64,000 nucleotides of DNA from Edaphobacter sp. GTDB lineage: Bacteria; Acidobacteriota; Terriglobia; Terriglobales; Acidobacteriaceae. A program made the position numbers and the translations under genes. The notes below the pieces were generated by a model. It worked only from the letters and a program-made list of their open reading frames with translations. It was not told the origin of the DNA and made no database searches. The stretch lies in assembly GCF_028283685.1 (NCBI RefSeq), contig NZ_JAPWKF010000009.1, positions 62,001-126,000 on the forward strand, given 5' to 3'. Positions 1 to 7,886 of the stretch are shown in pieces; the stretch's first letter is position 1, and each line of letters starts with the position of its first letter.

Positions 1-98
1 TCAACAGCTTTTACTACGATCTGGCGCGGACGGTGGCGGACGATCCGGCGACGCAGCATTATCTGGATTCGAGCTTCTTCAAGCGGTTCGAGAAATAG
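1..98 (+). CDS. C-terminal end of an unidentified protein (partial)
   Basis: The window opens inside a gene. The third frame is open from the first base to a TAG at 96-98 and gives 31 residues ending FFKRFEK, rich in Asp, Tyr and Phe. It reads like a normal protein C-terminus, but too little is present to name a family. A REP-like hairpin follows about 35 bases after the stop. Confidence 0.5.
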   Translation, partial: NSFYYDLARTVADDPATQHYLDSSFFKRFEK

Positions 99-132
99 GC
101 GAAGCTCTTTGCCAGCGCAGGCATCCTGCGAA

Positions 133-158
133 CCCACATCTCAGAGTCGAGATGTGGG
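133..158. repeat. REP-like perfect hairpin in intergenic DNA
   Basis: CCCACATCTC, a six-base loop, then GAGATGTGGG form a perfect 10-bp inverted repeat between the first gene and the HAD phosphatase gene. It is followed by GGCACCC and no T-run, so it is not a classical terminator. It resembles short palindromic repeats scattered in acidobacterial genomes; that it is repeated genome-wide is inference and cannot be seen here. Confidence 0.5.
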
Positions 159-241
159 GCACCCGCTGCAGTCTCCGTCTCCGACTCAGCCCTGCCACCA
201 CCTCGCCTCCGCTTTATTGGCTGACGGTTTAGGGTTAAGGG

Positions 242-937
242 ATGGACTCTATCTCTCCTCGCCTGATTGTCTTCGACCTGGATGGAACGCTGATCGACTC
301 GCGGCAGGATCTTTGTAACTCGGTGAACGCCACGTTGAAGCATGTAGGCAAGCCCGAGCTTCCGGAGGACGTGATTGCGAGCTACATCGGTGATGGCGCC
401 TCGATGCTGGTGCGGCGGGCGCTGGGTGATCCGGAGGGCGATGTTCACGACGAGGAGTCTGTGAGCGGCGCGCTGACGTTCTTTCTGGATTACTACCGCG
501 AGCACAAGCTGGACTACACGTATGTGTATCCCGGCGTGATGGAGTCGCTGGAGGCGATTCGTGCGGCGCGGCCGGAGACGCTGATGGCGGTGCTGACGAA
601 CAAGCCGGTGCATCCTTCGCGGGACATCTGCGATCACTTCGGGCTGTCGGCGTTCTTCTTTCAGAACTACGGCGGCAACAGCTTTCATACGAAGAAGCCT
701 GATCCTCACGGCCTCGTGACGCTGATTGCGGAGGCTTCGGCGATTGCGGGTTCAGCGATCGCGCCGAAGGAGACGCTGATGGTCGGCGATACAGAGGTGG
801 ACGTGCTGACGGCGCGGGCGGCAGGTGCGTGGTCGCTGGGCTGCAGCTTCGGGCTGGCTCCGCATCGGCTGGAGGCGGCAAAGCCGGATTTCATGGTCAG
901 CGCAGCCGCGGAGTGGGCCGGGGTGTGCGGCGTATAG
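242..937 (+). CDS. gph: HAD-superfamily hydrolase, phosphoglycolate phosphatase type
   Basis: A 231-residue protein with the complete HAD signature. Motif I is DLDGTLIDS near residues 11-19, with the nucleophile and acid/base aspartates. Motif II is LTNKP near 118. Motif III is the lysine in KKPDPHG near 150, and motif IV is VGDTEVDV near 181. The helical cap between motifs I and II and the overall length fit phosphoglycolate phosphatases, which remove phosphate from 2-phosphoglycolate formed during DNA repair or oxygenase side reactions. Substrate cannot be fixed from sequence; other small phosphosugars are possible. The protein has no signal peptide, so it is cytoplasmic. It stands alone, followed by about 250 bases of non-coding DNA. 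Confidence 0.85.
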   Translation: MDSISPRLIVFDLDGTLIDSRQDLCNSVNATLKHVGKPELPEDVIASYIGDGASMLVRRALGDPEGDVHDEESVSGALTFFLDYYREHKLDYTYVYPGVMESLEAIRAARPETLMAVLTNKPVHPSRDICDHFGLSAFFFQNYGGNSFHTKKPDPHGLVTLIAEASAIAGSAIAPKETLMVGDTEVDVLTARAAGAWSLGCSFGLAPHRLEAAKPDFMVSAAAEWAGVCGV

Positions 938-1150
938 GGGGTGACCCTTCCGTTCATTTTTGCGCAAAGTCTTGGCGCAAAAGACTTTATTGGCGCGGTT
1001 TACCGAAGTGGTATGCCGGAGCTTTTCGCTGCCGCAGGTGGGGCTATTGCCAGTCTAGCTGGTGGGAGCGAACTGATCGGCAGCGGGGATGTGCTGTGTT
1101 TTGTGGGGAGTAAGACGGGGGAGGGCTTGACAGCTTTTCTGTGTACATCA
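938..1150. other. Intergenic stretch with one short hairpin
   Basis: No convincing gene is present. AAAGTCTT (966-973) and AAGACTTT (981-988) form an 8-bp hairpin just after the phosphatase gene that may end its transcript, although no T-run follows. A short open frame from 941 has no recognisable protein character and runs into the antisense side of the next gene. Confidence 0.4.
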
Positions 1151-1183
1151 GGCCGAGGCGTTCTTGAAGGATGCGCCTCGGCC
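1151..1183 (-). terminator. Hairpin just downstream of the DUF4097 gene
   Basis: GGCCGAGGCG and CGCCTCGGCC form a perfect 10-bp stem around a 13-base loop, eight bases past the stop of the minus-strand DUF4097 gene. The position fits a transcription terminator, but the expected U-tract is missing, so it may only protect the 3' end. Confidence 0.5.
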
Positions 1184-1190
1184 CGATGGG

Positions 1191-2042
1191 TTAGCGGATG
1201 GAGATGTCGCCGGATCCGGTGTTGGCGTGGATGGTGGGGCCGCCGCCGTTGACCGCGCCGGAGATGTGATGGCGGTTGAGAGAGCCCTGCATGGAGATGG
1301 GTTGGGCGACATTGACCGAGCCTGAACCGGTGTCGGCGACGAGGTTGAACTTCGCGCCGCTGCCGAGGGCCATGTTGATGGAGCCGGAGCCGGTGGAGAG
1401 CTTCCAGTCGGTGGCGGGGTTGCCGTTGACCTCGATGTCGCCGGAGCCGGTGGAGGCCTTGAGGGCGCCGTTGACACCAAAGAGACGAAGAGAACCGGAG
1501 CCGGTTTCGGCGCGGAGGTCGCCGGGGCCGGAGAGGTGAATCTCGACATCACCGGAGCCGGAGCCGAGGATGGAAGACCCCTGGATGCCGTTGGCGCGGA
1601 CGGATCCGGAGCCGGTCTGGGCCTTGAGGGTGGCGCCGACGTTGTCGATGGCCATGTCGCCGGAGCCGGTGGCGGCGTCGATGTTGGAGGCGCGGGGGAG
1701 GGTGATGTCGTAGTCGATGGAGATGTTGCGGAAGAGGTCGCCGCCGTGGCGCTCGCCGATGGTGATGACGTTGCCGTTCTGCACGATGGGCGGGTTGTTG
1801 GCAATCTGCTGGACGCGGGACTCAGCGTCGCCGCTCATCCATCCGCTGTTGGAGTGGACGTGTCCGGCGATGTGGATCTGGCTGTCAGAGCCGGGTTTCA
1901 GATGGATATAGCCGGAGCCGGTGGCGACGGAGACGTTTGGCGAGCCGGACACGGAGAGTGTGCGGTCGAAGTGACTGTCGGCGGCATAGGCCGTGGCGGT
2001 GACGCCGAGCGTGGCGGCGATGAGAAGGTGGCGTGCGTTCAT
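1191..2042 (-). CDS. Exported DUF4097 family beta-repeat protein
   Basis: A protein of about 283 residues. MNARHLLIAATLGVTATAYA looks like a cleavable signal peptide, so it is exported. The start at 2042 is chosen because GGAGG sits 7 bases before that ATG; an upstream ATG at 2138 would add 32 residues without signal character. The mature part is built from repeated strands of the type TGSGD/S-hydrophobic-x-hydrophobic (about nine copies, for example TGSGDMAI, TGSGSVRA, TGSGDIEV, TGSGDISI). This is the hallmark of DUF4097, a right-handed beta-helix 'putative adhesin' family. Function is unknown; envelope-stress or surface roles have been suggested for relatives. A hairpin follows the stop. 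Confidence 0.8.
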   Translation of the reverse strand: MNARHLLIAATLGVTATAYAADSHFDRTLSVSGSPNVSVATGSGYIHLKPGSDSQIHIAGHVHSNSGWMSGDAESRVQQIANNPPIVQNGNVITIGERHGGDLFRNISIDYDITLPRASNIDAATGSGDMAIDNVGATLKAQTGSGSVRANGIQGSSILGSGSGDVEIHLSGPGDLRAETGSGSLRLFGVNGALKASTGSGDIEVNGNPATDWKLSTGSGSINMALGSGAKFNLVADTGSGSVNVAQPISMQGSLNRHHISGAVNGGGPTIHANTGSGDISIR

Positions 2043-2139
2043 GAGTTGGCCTCCGTGTATAAAGCGGTTTACGTGCAGAGGAGGGAGTTGGTTCCGTAAA
2101 TTGCGAGAAAGTGTAAGTGTATCTGTGGTGGGGGGCATA

Positions 2140-2189
2140 AGCGGCTGAAGCCGCTCCTTACCGGGATTCTATGGCACGGCTGAAGCCGT
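2140..2189. repeat. Pair of REP-like palindromes
   Basis: AGCGGCTGAAGCCGCT (2140-2155) and ACGGCTGAAGCCGT (2176-2189) are two perfect palindromes sharing the core CGGCTGAAGCCG and separated by 20 bases. They sit between the divergent upstream side of the DUF4097 gene and the 3' end of the metallophosphatase gene. The paired arrangement is typical of REP/BIME-like elements. Confidence 0.6.
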
Positions 2190-2260
2190 AAGGACGACGG
2201 TTTGCGCTTTGCGCGAATACCCATACCTATCTGGGCATGCATGGGCCACCCTGCTGACAC

Positions 2261-3280
2261 CTATGTGATCAGCTTCAACTCGTTATCGGGGGTCTTTGTG
2301 AAGGCATGAATGATATTGCCGTTCTGATCGACATGACGCAGCGTGAGCAACGATTTCGTCACCTCAAGGTGGCTGAAGCCGAAGGTTTTGACGGCGTACG
2401 GCCCACGTTTGTCAGATGGGATGCGCAGGTTATAGAGATCAGAACCTCCGCCACCGGAACAGAAAAAGGAGGTTGGGTGGCCTTCAAACTCGAGATGTTG
2501 AAGGTCGTGATCGTGGCCCGCTAGATAGACGTGCGCGCGGTGTTGCCGAAGCAATGGATCCCAATCGTCAATCAGGCTCTGATTGTCACCATGGGGACCA
2601 TCGGAATAGATCGGGTGGTGGGCCATGACGATGAGAAATGGTGTGTCCAAAGGCTTCTTCAATTCATCGCTTAGCCACTGCAATTGAGCGGCTTTTTGAG
2701 CAGCGCTCATTGTAAAAAAGCCACCACTCTGCGTCGACCCGTCAGCATAAGGGATATTGCTATCCAGCGCGATAAATGTAACCAGCGGATCCAGGGCAGG
2801 AAACAGAAATCGATAGCATTGCGAGGGCATCGTCCAGCGAGTCTGCATCGTTTTGGCATACTGCAGCTCTACGTCATAGCGGAGGATGCCATTGTCTTGT
2901 ATATAGTCGTGGTTTCCCGGGATGGCATAAGCCGGACAGTTGAAGATCGAGCGGGGATACATATCTTCGAACTGATTCTTCCAGCGGCTGGACGAGGTGC
3001 TGCCAAGTTCACCGTAGAAATTATCACCAAGCATCAGCAAGGCTTGGTGATTCAGGACGTGTGTCCGAGTATATGTTTGCATCGCTGCGGCAACGGCAGC
3101 TTGATCGAGATGTTGGCCCGTGGCGCCCCAGTCCCCGAGCATCAGCAGGTGGGCGACGTCGCTCGCCCCGCCGATGATGCCCTTGCCGCAGGAGGTGAGA
3201 GCCCCGGCCAGCGATGCTGCGCTGAAGGCTAATGTTTGCCGAAGAAACTGCCTGCGAGAGTTTGAAGAAAAGTGCTGCAT
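2261..3280 (-). CDS. Tat-exported calcineurin-like metallophosphatase, probable lipoprotein
   Basis: A 339-residue protein. The N-terminus SRRQFLRQ followed by a hydrophobic stretch is a twin-arginine signal, and LTSC around residue 30 is a lipobox, so a Tat-exported lipoprotein is likely. The metal-binding motifs of the calcineurin-like phosphoesterase fold appear in order: GDWGATG (about residue 48), GDNFYGE (about 82), GNHDY (about 121), MAHHP (about 218) and GHDHDLQH (about 255). It resembles purple acid or tartrate-resistant acid phosphatases. The substrate is unknown. Base composition is visibly less GC-rich than in most of the window, as in the divergent CotH-like gene next door. Confidence 0.85.
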   Translation of the reverse strand: MQHFSSNSRRQFLRQTLAFSAASLAGALTSCGKGIIGGASDVAHLLMLGDWGATGQHLDQAAVAAAMQTYTRTHVLNHQALLMLGDNFYGELGSTSSSRWKNQFEDMYPRSIFNCPAYAIPGNHDYIQDNGILRYDVELQYAKTMQTRWTMPSQCYRFLFPALDPLVTFIALDSNIPYADGSTQSGGFFTMSAAQKAAQLQWLSDELKKPLDTPFLIVMAHHPIYSDGPHGDNQSLIDDWDPLLRQHRAHVYLAGHDHDLQHLEFEGHPTSFFCSGGGGSDLYNLRIPSDKRGPYAVKTFGFSHLEVTKSLLTLRHVDQNGNIIHAFTKTPDNELKLIT

Positions 3281-3397
3281 GATCAGACCGCGTTTGAAGC
3301 TTGAGCGTACATCAGAAAACAGGGTCTAAAAAAAAATCTATCTAATGCAACCAGCAGACGAAACTTTTTCGGTCAGAACGGTGTCGATAAAGTTGCG
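3281..3397. promoter_or_regulatory. Divergent upstream region with an A-tract
   Basis: This 117-base gap separates the divergent metallophosphatase and CotH-like genes and is AT-rich, with a run of nine A residues around 3328-3336. It must hold the start signals of both genes, but no clear -35/-10 pair or Shine-Dalgarno sequence could be picked. Confidence 0.35.
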
Positions 3398-4753
3398 ATG
3401 CAAGAACCTACTCCCCCTATGCAGAGTTGTAATAAGTCCCTGTCTATCGCCAGATACGTGAGCTTACTTGCTGCCGTTACATTCCTGTTTGGATGTACTC
3501 AGTCGAGCGTCTTGAGTAGCGGCATCAGTAGCCCCAGCGATACCGCACAGGATCAGATCAAAACAGATGTTCCGGTGATTCGCATTACGACGACGAACGC
3601 CGTGGCGATCACCTCAAAGGATGATTATGTTGATGGGCATATGACGTTGACGCCCCAGGCGGGGAGTTCGTTGTCTGCAGTTGACTCTGATCTGGAGATC
3701 AAGGGGCACGGAAATACTTCATGGGCTTGGGCAAAGAAGCCATACAAGATCAAGCTCTCCAGCAAGACGAGCCTGCTTGGCATGCCTGAACAGAAGAACT
3801 GGATATTGCTGGCCAATTATGACGATAAAACCCTCATTCGCGATGACGTTGCCTTTGAGCTGGGTCGTCGCGTTGGCTTGGCCTGGACACCAAGATCGGT
3901 GTTCGTAGAGCTCTATCTGAATGGGGACTACGAGGGGTCTTACCAGCTTACAGAGTCGATTGAGATCGATAAGAACCGGGTAAATATCGACTCGTTGGAT
4001 GATGATGATATCGATCAGCCCAAAGTAACTGGTGGATACCTGATGGAGGTGGACTACAACGGTATCGCTGATGCCGACTTCCTCATTAATGGCATCATCC
4101 CAATCACAATGCATGACCCCAGCCCCATGGCGGATCAGCAAAAGGCATACATCACCAGCTATTTGGAGCAGGTGCAATCTGTGCTCTACGGATCGAACTT
4201 TGCTGATCCGAACACGGGTTATGCCCAGTACCTCGATGTGGATTCCTGCGTTGACTGGTACCTGGTGAATGAGATTTACAAGAACAACGATGCGATCTGG
4301 TGGAGCAGCGTTTATCTATACAAGGCGAGGAACGGAAAACTGTTTTGCGGTCCGCTGTGGGACTTCGACGTGGGCGCGGGCAATTCGTCAATGAATAACG
4401 ATGCGGACCCGACCGGATGGTGGGTTCGAAATGCCTGGGTTGCAAACGGTCAGTGGATGGCTCGCTTATTCGATGATCCGGCTTTCAGGATGAAGGTTCA
4501 GAGTCGCTGGAACGAGTTGAAGGTAACGCAATTCGATACCTTACCGGCTTATATCGATCAGCGAGCTGCTGCTCTGAATCTGACGCAGCAGAATAACTTT
4601 GCTCGTTGGCCAGTATTCAATGAGGTTGTCTTCACCGAACCAGAGCTGGCAGGCAGCTATGCAGGAGAGATCAACTATATGAAGACGTGGCTCACGACAC
4701 GTATCAACTGGATGGATGCTCAGATCAATTCGTCGACGTATGTCACGCAATAA
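3398..4753 (+). CDS. CotH-kinase-family lipoprotein
   Basis: A 451-residue protein beginning with a hydrophobic signal and a lipobox (LFGC near residue 31), so probably a lipoprotein. The CotH domain is recognisable: KGHGNTSW (about 96), KKPYKIKL, LANYDDKTLIRDD, then ELYLNGDYEGSYQLTE (about 171), and the acidic active-site stretch GPLWDFDVGAGN (about 325). CotH proteins are atypical secreted kinases that phosphorylate spore-coat or surface proteins; homologues in Gram-negative bacteria are largely uncharacterised. An alternative start at 3419 would fit the signal peptide as well. Lower GC than the surroundings, shared with the divergent metallophosphatase, suggests joint acquisition. Confidence 0.85.
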   Translation: MQEPTPPMQSCNKSLSIARYVSLLAAVTFLFGCTQSSVLSSGISSPSDTAQDQIKTDVPVIRITTTNAVAITSKDDYVDGHMTLTPQAGSSLSAVDSDLEIKGHGNTSWAWAKKPYKIKLSSKTSLLGMPEQKNWILLANYDDKTLIRDDVAFELGRRVGLAWTPRSVFVELYLNGDYEGSYQLTESIEIDKNRVNIDSLDDDDIDQPKVTGGYLMEVDYNGIADADFLINGIIPITMHDPSPMADQQKAYITSYLEQVQSVLYGSNFADPNTGYAQYLDVDSCVDWYLVNEIYKNNDAIWWSSVYLYKARNGKLFCGPLWDFDVGAGNSSMNNDADPTGWWVRNAWVANGQWMARLFDDPAFRMKVQSRWNELKVTQFDTLPAYIDQRAAALNLTQQNNFARWPVFNEVVFTEPELAGSYAGEINYMKTWLTTRINWMDAQINSSTYVTQ

Positions 4754-4764
4754 ATTGTTGAGCC

Positions 4765-4823
4765 AACGAAGAGATGCGAGGGACGGGCATGGTTACTGCC
4801 CATTCACCTCGCGTCTCTTCGTT
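4765..4823. terminator. Large compound hairpin between convergent genes
   Basis: A 17-base arm at 4765-4781 pairs with 4807-4823 with a single G-T wobble, and a second small hairpin (GGGCA/TGCCC) lies in its loop. The outer arm begins with A residues and ends with TCTTCGTT, so it can act as a terminator in both directions between the CotH gene and the minus-strand adaptor gene. Confidence 0.7.
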
Positions 4824-4859
4824 CTGTGGAAATCCGCTCGGAGATAAATTCGTCTTGCG

Positions 4860-6068
4860 CTACTGCTGCAGAATGACGGTGTCGCCGGGGTTGAGTCCGG
4901 AGATGACCTCGGTGCGGGTTCCGTTGGAGATGCCGGCCTTGATGTCGACCTTGCGGCGGCCCTTCTTCTGCTTGGGATCGGGAACTTCGACGGAGGCCTT
5001 GCGGTCCTTGTCGTAGATGACGGCCTGCTCGGGGATGGTGAGGACTCCCTTGTGCTCGTCGAGGAGGATCTCGGCGTTGGCGGTCATATTGGCCTTGAGC
5101 TCGCCGCCGGGGTTGTCGATGGAGACGCGGACCTCGAAGGTGGTGACGTTGTCTTTCTCGACGCCGAGGGGAGCGATCTTGGTGACCTTGCCATTGAAGG
5201 TCTTGTCCTTGAAGGATTCGACCTTGATGCGGGCGGGCTGCCCCATGTAGACCTTGCCGATGTCGGACTCGTCGACTTTGCCCTGCACGTAGACCTGGGT
5301 GGTGTCGCCGATGGTCATGACGAGGGTGGCGGTGGAACCCATGACGAGGATGGAGCTGACGGCATCGCCGAGTTCGACGTCGCGGGAGAGGATGACACCG
5401 TCCATGGGAGAGGTGATGGTGGTGTAGGAGAGCTGCTCCTCGAGCTGCATGAGGGAGGCCTGCGACTGCTGGACCTGGGCCTGCGCCTGGTGGAGCTTGG
5501 ACATGTCGACGGTGATCTGCGCGACGTTCTTATCGCGGGTGTTGGCGGCAGCGAGGTACTTTTGCTGCGCGTCGTCGAGGGTCTGCTGGGAGACGACGCC
5601 GTCCTTGGACATGGAGAGGGCGCGCTCGTAGGTGTTTTTGTACATAGGCAGGTCGGGCGCTTCGGCGTTGACCTTGTCGTACTGGATGGCGGCCTCGGCG
5701 GCGCGGGCGTTGGACTCGGCCGCGGCGAGCTGCGCCTTCTGGGCGTTGACCTGGGCGAGGATCTCGATCTGATCGAGCTGGGCGAGGACCTGTCCCTGCT
5801 TGACGTGCTGGTTGATGTCGACCATGAGCTTGGTGACGATACCGGAGGCCTTGGACTTGGCTTCAACCTTGGTGATGGGCTGGACCTTGCCGGTGGCGAC
5901 GACGGAGCGGGCGATGTCGCCGCGCTCGACCTTGGCCAGCTGCGATGGCTCGAGCTTGGCGCTGTTGCCGCGCGCTGCCACGGCAACGCCGAGGATAACG
6001 GCTACGACGAAGGCGCTGAGGCCTGCCCAGATCCAGAATTTGCGCTTTTTGTTTCGCTGTGTCGCCAA
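4860..6068 (-). CDS. HlyD/MacA-type periplasmic adaptor subunit
   Basis: A membrane-fusion protein of about 402 residues: a short basic N-terminus, one membrane anchor (FWIWAGLSAFVVAVILGVAVA), a lipoyl/barrel-sandwich half (KVQPITKVEAKSKASGIV), a long coiled-coil hairpin rich in Ala/Gln (about residues 95-200), the second lipoyl half (ITSPMDGVILSRDVELGD) and beta-barrel segments. Such adaptors link an inner-membrane ABC or RND pump to a TolC channel. No transporter gene lies next to it; a TolC-family gene is at 35.5 kb. The start is placed at a TTG (6068) because GGAG precedes it by 7 bases. An ATG at 6143 in the same frame has no Shine-Dalgarno sequence. Confidence 0.85.
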   Translation of the reverse strand: MATQRNKKRKFWIWAGLSAFVVAVILGVAVAARGNSAKLEPSQLAKVERGDIARSVVATGKVQPITKVEAKSKASGIVTKLMVDINQHVKQGQVLAQLDQIEILAQVNAQKAQLAAAESNARAAEAAIQYDKVNAEAPDLPMYKNTYERALSMSKDGVVSQQTLDDAQQKYLAAANTRDKNVAQITVDMSKLHQAQAQVQQSQASLMQLEEQLSYTTITSPMDGVILSRDVELGDAVSSILVMGSTATLVMTIGDTTQVYVQGKVDESDIGKVYMGQPARIKVESFKDKTFNGKVTKIAPLGVEKDNVTTFEVRVSIDNPGGELKANMTANAEILLDEHKGVLTIPEQAVIYDKDRKASVEVPDPKQKKGRRKVDIKAGISNGTRTEVISGLNPGDTVILQQ

Positions 6069-6270
6069 GGTCCTGCTCCATTTCTTTCCGATGCGGTGAG
6101 GCTTCGGATCTAGATTACGCAGGGAGAGGAGCTCCGGTTCCATGAACAGGAGAAAAAGAAGGGAGGCGGAGCGGGGCTTGTCCCCGGTGATTTACAGTCG
6201 GGCCCACCTGAGAGACGGTGGTGGAAAGAAAGGGATAGCCGCGGCGATGTTTCTGCGTGCGGGAACTCTC

Positions 6271-6876
6271 TCAGGCGTACTTGCGCAGCACGCCCAGTAC
6301 CTTGCCCTGGATGGCGACGTTATGGGCGGGAGCGTAGATGGGGGCCATCTCGGCGTTGGAGGGCTGGAGGCGGATCATGTCTCCCTCGCGATAGAAGCGC
6401 TTGAGAGTAGCGTCGGTGCCGTCGACCAGGGCAACAATGATCTCTCCTTCGCGGGCGGTGCGGGTGCGCTCGACCAGGACGTAGTCGCCGGAGACGATGT
6501 GCTCGTCGCGCATGGAGTCGCCTCGAACTTCAAGGGCGTAGACCTCGCGGGTGCCGATGATGTCGCCGAGAGAGATGGTCTCCGCGGTTTCGATGGCCTC
6601 GACGGGCTTGCCGGCGGCGATGCGGCCGAGCAGGGGCAGGCGCTCGGGGCTGCGGCGCGCGGCGCGGGCGGGAAGGACATCGATGGACCGGCTGCGGTTA
6701 TGCGCTCGTTGCAGGAGGCCTTTGTTCTGAAGGTTGGTGATGTGCTTGTGCACGGTGGCGAGCGAACTGAGGCCCAGGCCGCTGGCGATCTCCTCGTAGG
6801 ACGGCGAGTAGCCGTTCTTCTGGGTAAAGCTGGAGAGAAAGTCGATGACCTCTTTTTGTCGTCGCGTGATAGCCAT
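6271..6876 (-). CDS. lexA: LexA repressor, SOS response regulator
   Basis: A 201-residue LexA. The N-terminal winged helix-turn-helix (residues 1-65) carries SPSYEEIASGLGLSSLATVHKH. The autocleavage site is Ala88-Gly89 in RIAAGKP, the catalytic serine is Ser121 in RGDSM, and the lysine is Lys159 in DATLKRF, all in the S24 peptidase fold. RecA filaments stimulate its self-cleavage and so induce DNA-repair genes. The ATG at 6876 has no Shine-Dalgarno sequence and lies right at the predicted transcription start of the promoter at 6883-6910, so a leaderless mRNA is likely. The promoter spacer holds a direct repeat that may be its own operator. Confidence 0.96.
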   Translation of the reverse strand: MAITRRQKEVIDFLSSFTQKNGYSPSYEEIASGLGLSSLATVHKHITNLQNKGLLQRAHNRSRSIDVLPARAARRSPERLPLLGRIAAGKPVEAIETAETISLGDIIGTREVYALEVRGDSMRDEHIVSGDYVLVERTRTAREGEIIVALVDGTDATLKRFYREGDMIRLQPSNAEMAPIYAPAHNVAIQGKVLGVLRKYA

Positions 6877-6882
6877 GCGGGA

Positions 6883-6910
6883 ATTGTAGCGAATAAAAAG
6901 CGAATTGCAA
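6883..6910 (-). promoter_or_regulatory. lexA promoter with overlapping direct repeat (candidate LexA box)
   Basis: On the minus strand TTGCAA (6905-6910) and TACAAT (6883-6888) are separated by 16 bases, a good sigma-70-type promoter. Within it ATTC-N7-ATTC (6891-6905) repeats with an 11-base period, the same geometry as the alphaproteobacterial GTTC-N7-GTTC LexA box. A further GAAT lies at 6881-6884. The -10 ends seven bases before the lexA ATG, implying a leaderless transcript. That LexA binds here is inference. Confidence 0.6.
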
Positions 6911-6959
6911 TAGACATTCTTGATTCCTGCGATTTAGCGGGGATTGTGGGAGGGTCCGG

Positions 6960-6983
6960 GCTGTTGTCGAAAGAGACAACAGC
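6960..6983. promoter_or_regulatory. Inverted repeat between lexA and the response regulator
   Basis: GCTGTTGTC, six bases, GACAACAGC: a perfect 9-bp inverted repeat in the 263-base divergent region between lexA and the response regulator gene. No T-run follows on either side, so an operator for a dimeric regulator is more likely than a terminator. The binding protein is unknown; the adjacent OmpR-type regulator is an obvious candidate, although that family usually binds direct repeats. Confidence 0.4.
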
Positions 6984-7139
6984 GCTTCCCATTTTGAAAT
7001 TCATGTCGCAAAAAGCTGCATGAATGGCTTGAACCTGTCCGGCGGGTGCTTCAAGGTAAGGGCACACCACACTTGTTGCGCGAACAGTTGTGAAGATTCG
7101 ACGAGGGTGTGGTTGCGCTGTGCCAAGGAGAAAACGGGA

Positions 7140-7886
7140 ATGCAGGTCTTGATCGTGGAAGATGATGCTGCGTTGGGGCTGTTTCTGGAGAAGGGGCTGA
7201 AGCTGGAGGGCCACGAGGTGGAGCGGGTCGGTGATGGCGAGGCGGCGCTGGAGTATCTGCGCGTCCGCCAGCCGGACCTGATGGTGCTGGACCTGAGCCT
7301 GCCGAAGAAGGACGGCATCGAGGTACTGGAGGAGATGCGCGGGCAGGTGACGGGCATGGCGGTGCTGGTACTGACGGGCAGGAGCATGGTGGAGGATCGT
7401 GTGCGCTGCCTGAACCTGGGCGCGGACGACTGCCTGCTGAAACCGTTCAGCTTTCATGAGCTGACGGCGCGCTGCCGGGCCTTGCTGCGGCGCAAGGACC
7501 GTTACGCCGATCCCATGCTGCGGCAGGGGGACGTCGAGCTGAACCGGATGGAGCGCAGGGTCAAGCGGGCAGGGCAGAGTGTCGAGCTGACGACGAAGGA
7601 GTTTCACCTGCTGGAGTACCTGATGCAGCGCGCCGGGCGTTGCGTAGGGCGTGGGGAGCTGTTGCGCGAGGTGTGGCAGATGTCGCCGGACGCGGGCACC
7701 AACGTGGTGGATGTGTATGTGAATTACGTGAGGAAGAAGCTGGGCGCGGCGACGTCGGAGCAGGGCGACGGCCACTCGGTGATCGAGACGGTGCGCGGCG
7801 AGGGGTATCGCGTGAGTCTGACGGCGGGGAAGAAGGCAGTGGCGAGTGTGAGCTTCCTGACGCCGGCGGCGGTGGCCGGTGTTTAG
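7140..7886 (+). CDS. OmpR-family response regulator (receiver plus winged helix)
   Basis: A 248-residue two-domain regulator. The receiver domain (1-115) has the acidic pair Asp8-Asp9, phospho-acceptor Asp51 in VLDLSLPKKDG and the conserved Lys101 in LLKPF. The C-terminal winged-helix DNA-binding domain (about 125-230) shows VELTTKEFHLLEYLMQRAG and NVVDVYVNYVRKKL, typical of OmpR/PhoB proteins. The start at 7140 has AAGGAG nine bases upstream; the frame is open 40 codons further but without protein-like sequence. The gene overlaps the next one by eight bases. No full sensor kinase is nearby; only a HisKA-like miniprotein follows. Its place directly upstream of the flagellar activator suggests a role in motility control, which is inference. 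Confidence 0.92.
   Translation: MQVLIVEDDAALGLFLEKGLKLEGHEVERVGDGEAALEYLRVRQPDLMVLDLSLPKKDGIEVLEEMRGQVTGMAVLVLTGRSMVEDRVRCLNLGADDCLLKPFSFHELTARCRALLRRKDRYADPMLRQGDVELNRMERRVKRAGQSVELTTKEFHLLEYLMQRAGRCVGRGELLREVWQMSPDAGTNVVDVYVNYVRKKLGAATSEQGDGHSVIETVRGEGYRVSLTAGKKAVASVSFLTPAAVAGV

Noticed and set aside
941-1252. A 103-codon plus-strand frame after the phosphatase gene
   Set aside because: No domain, Trp/Arg/Cys-rich end, runs into the DUF4097 gene in antisense; no Shine-Dalgarno site.
5052-6113. A plus-strand frame of 353 codons opposite the HlyD-type adaptor
   Set aside because: Low-complexity Gly/Asp/Leu composition typical of an antisense frame; the minus strand has a complete adaptor with all domains.
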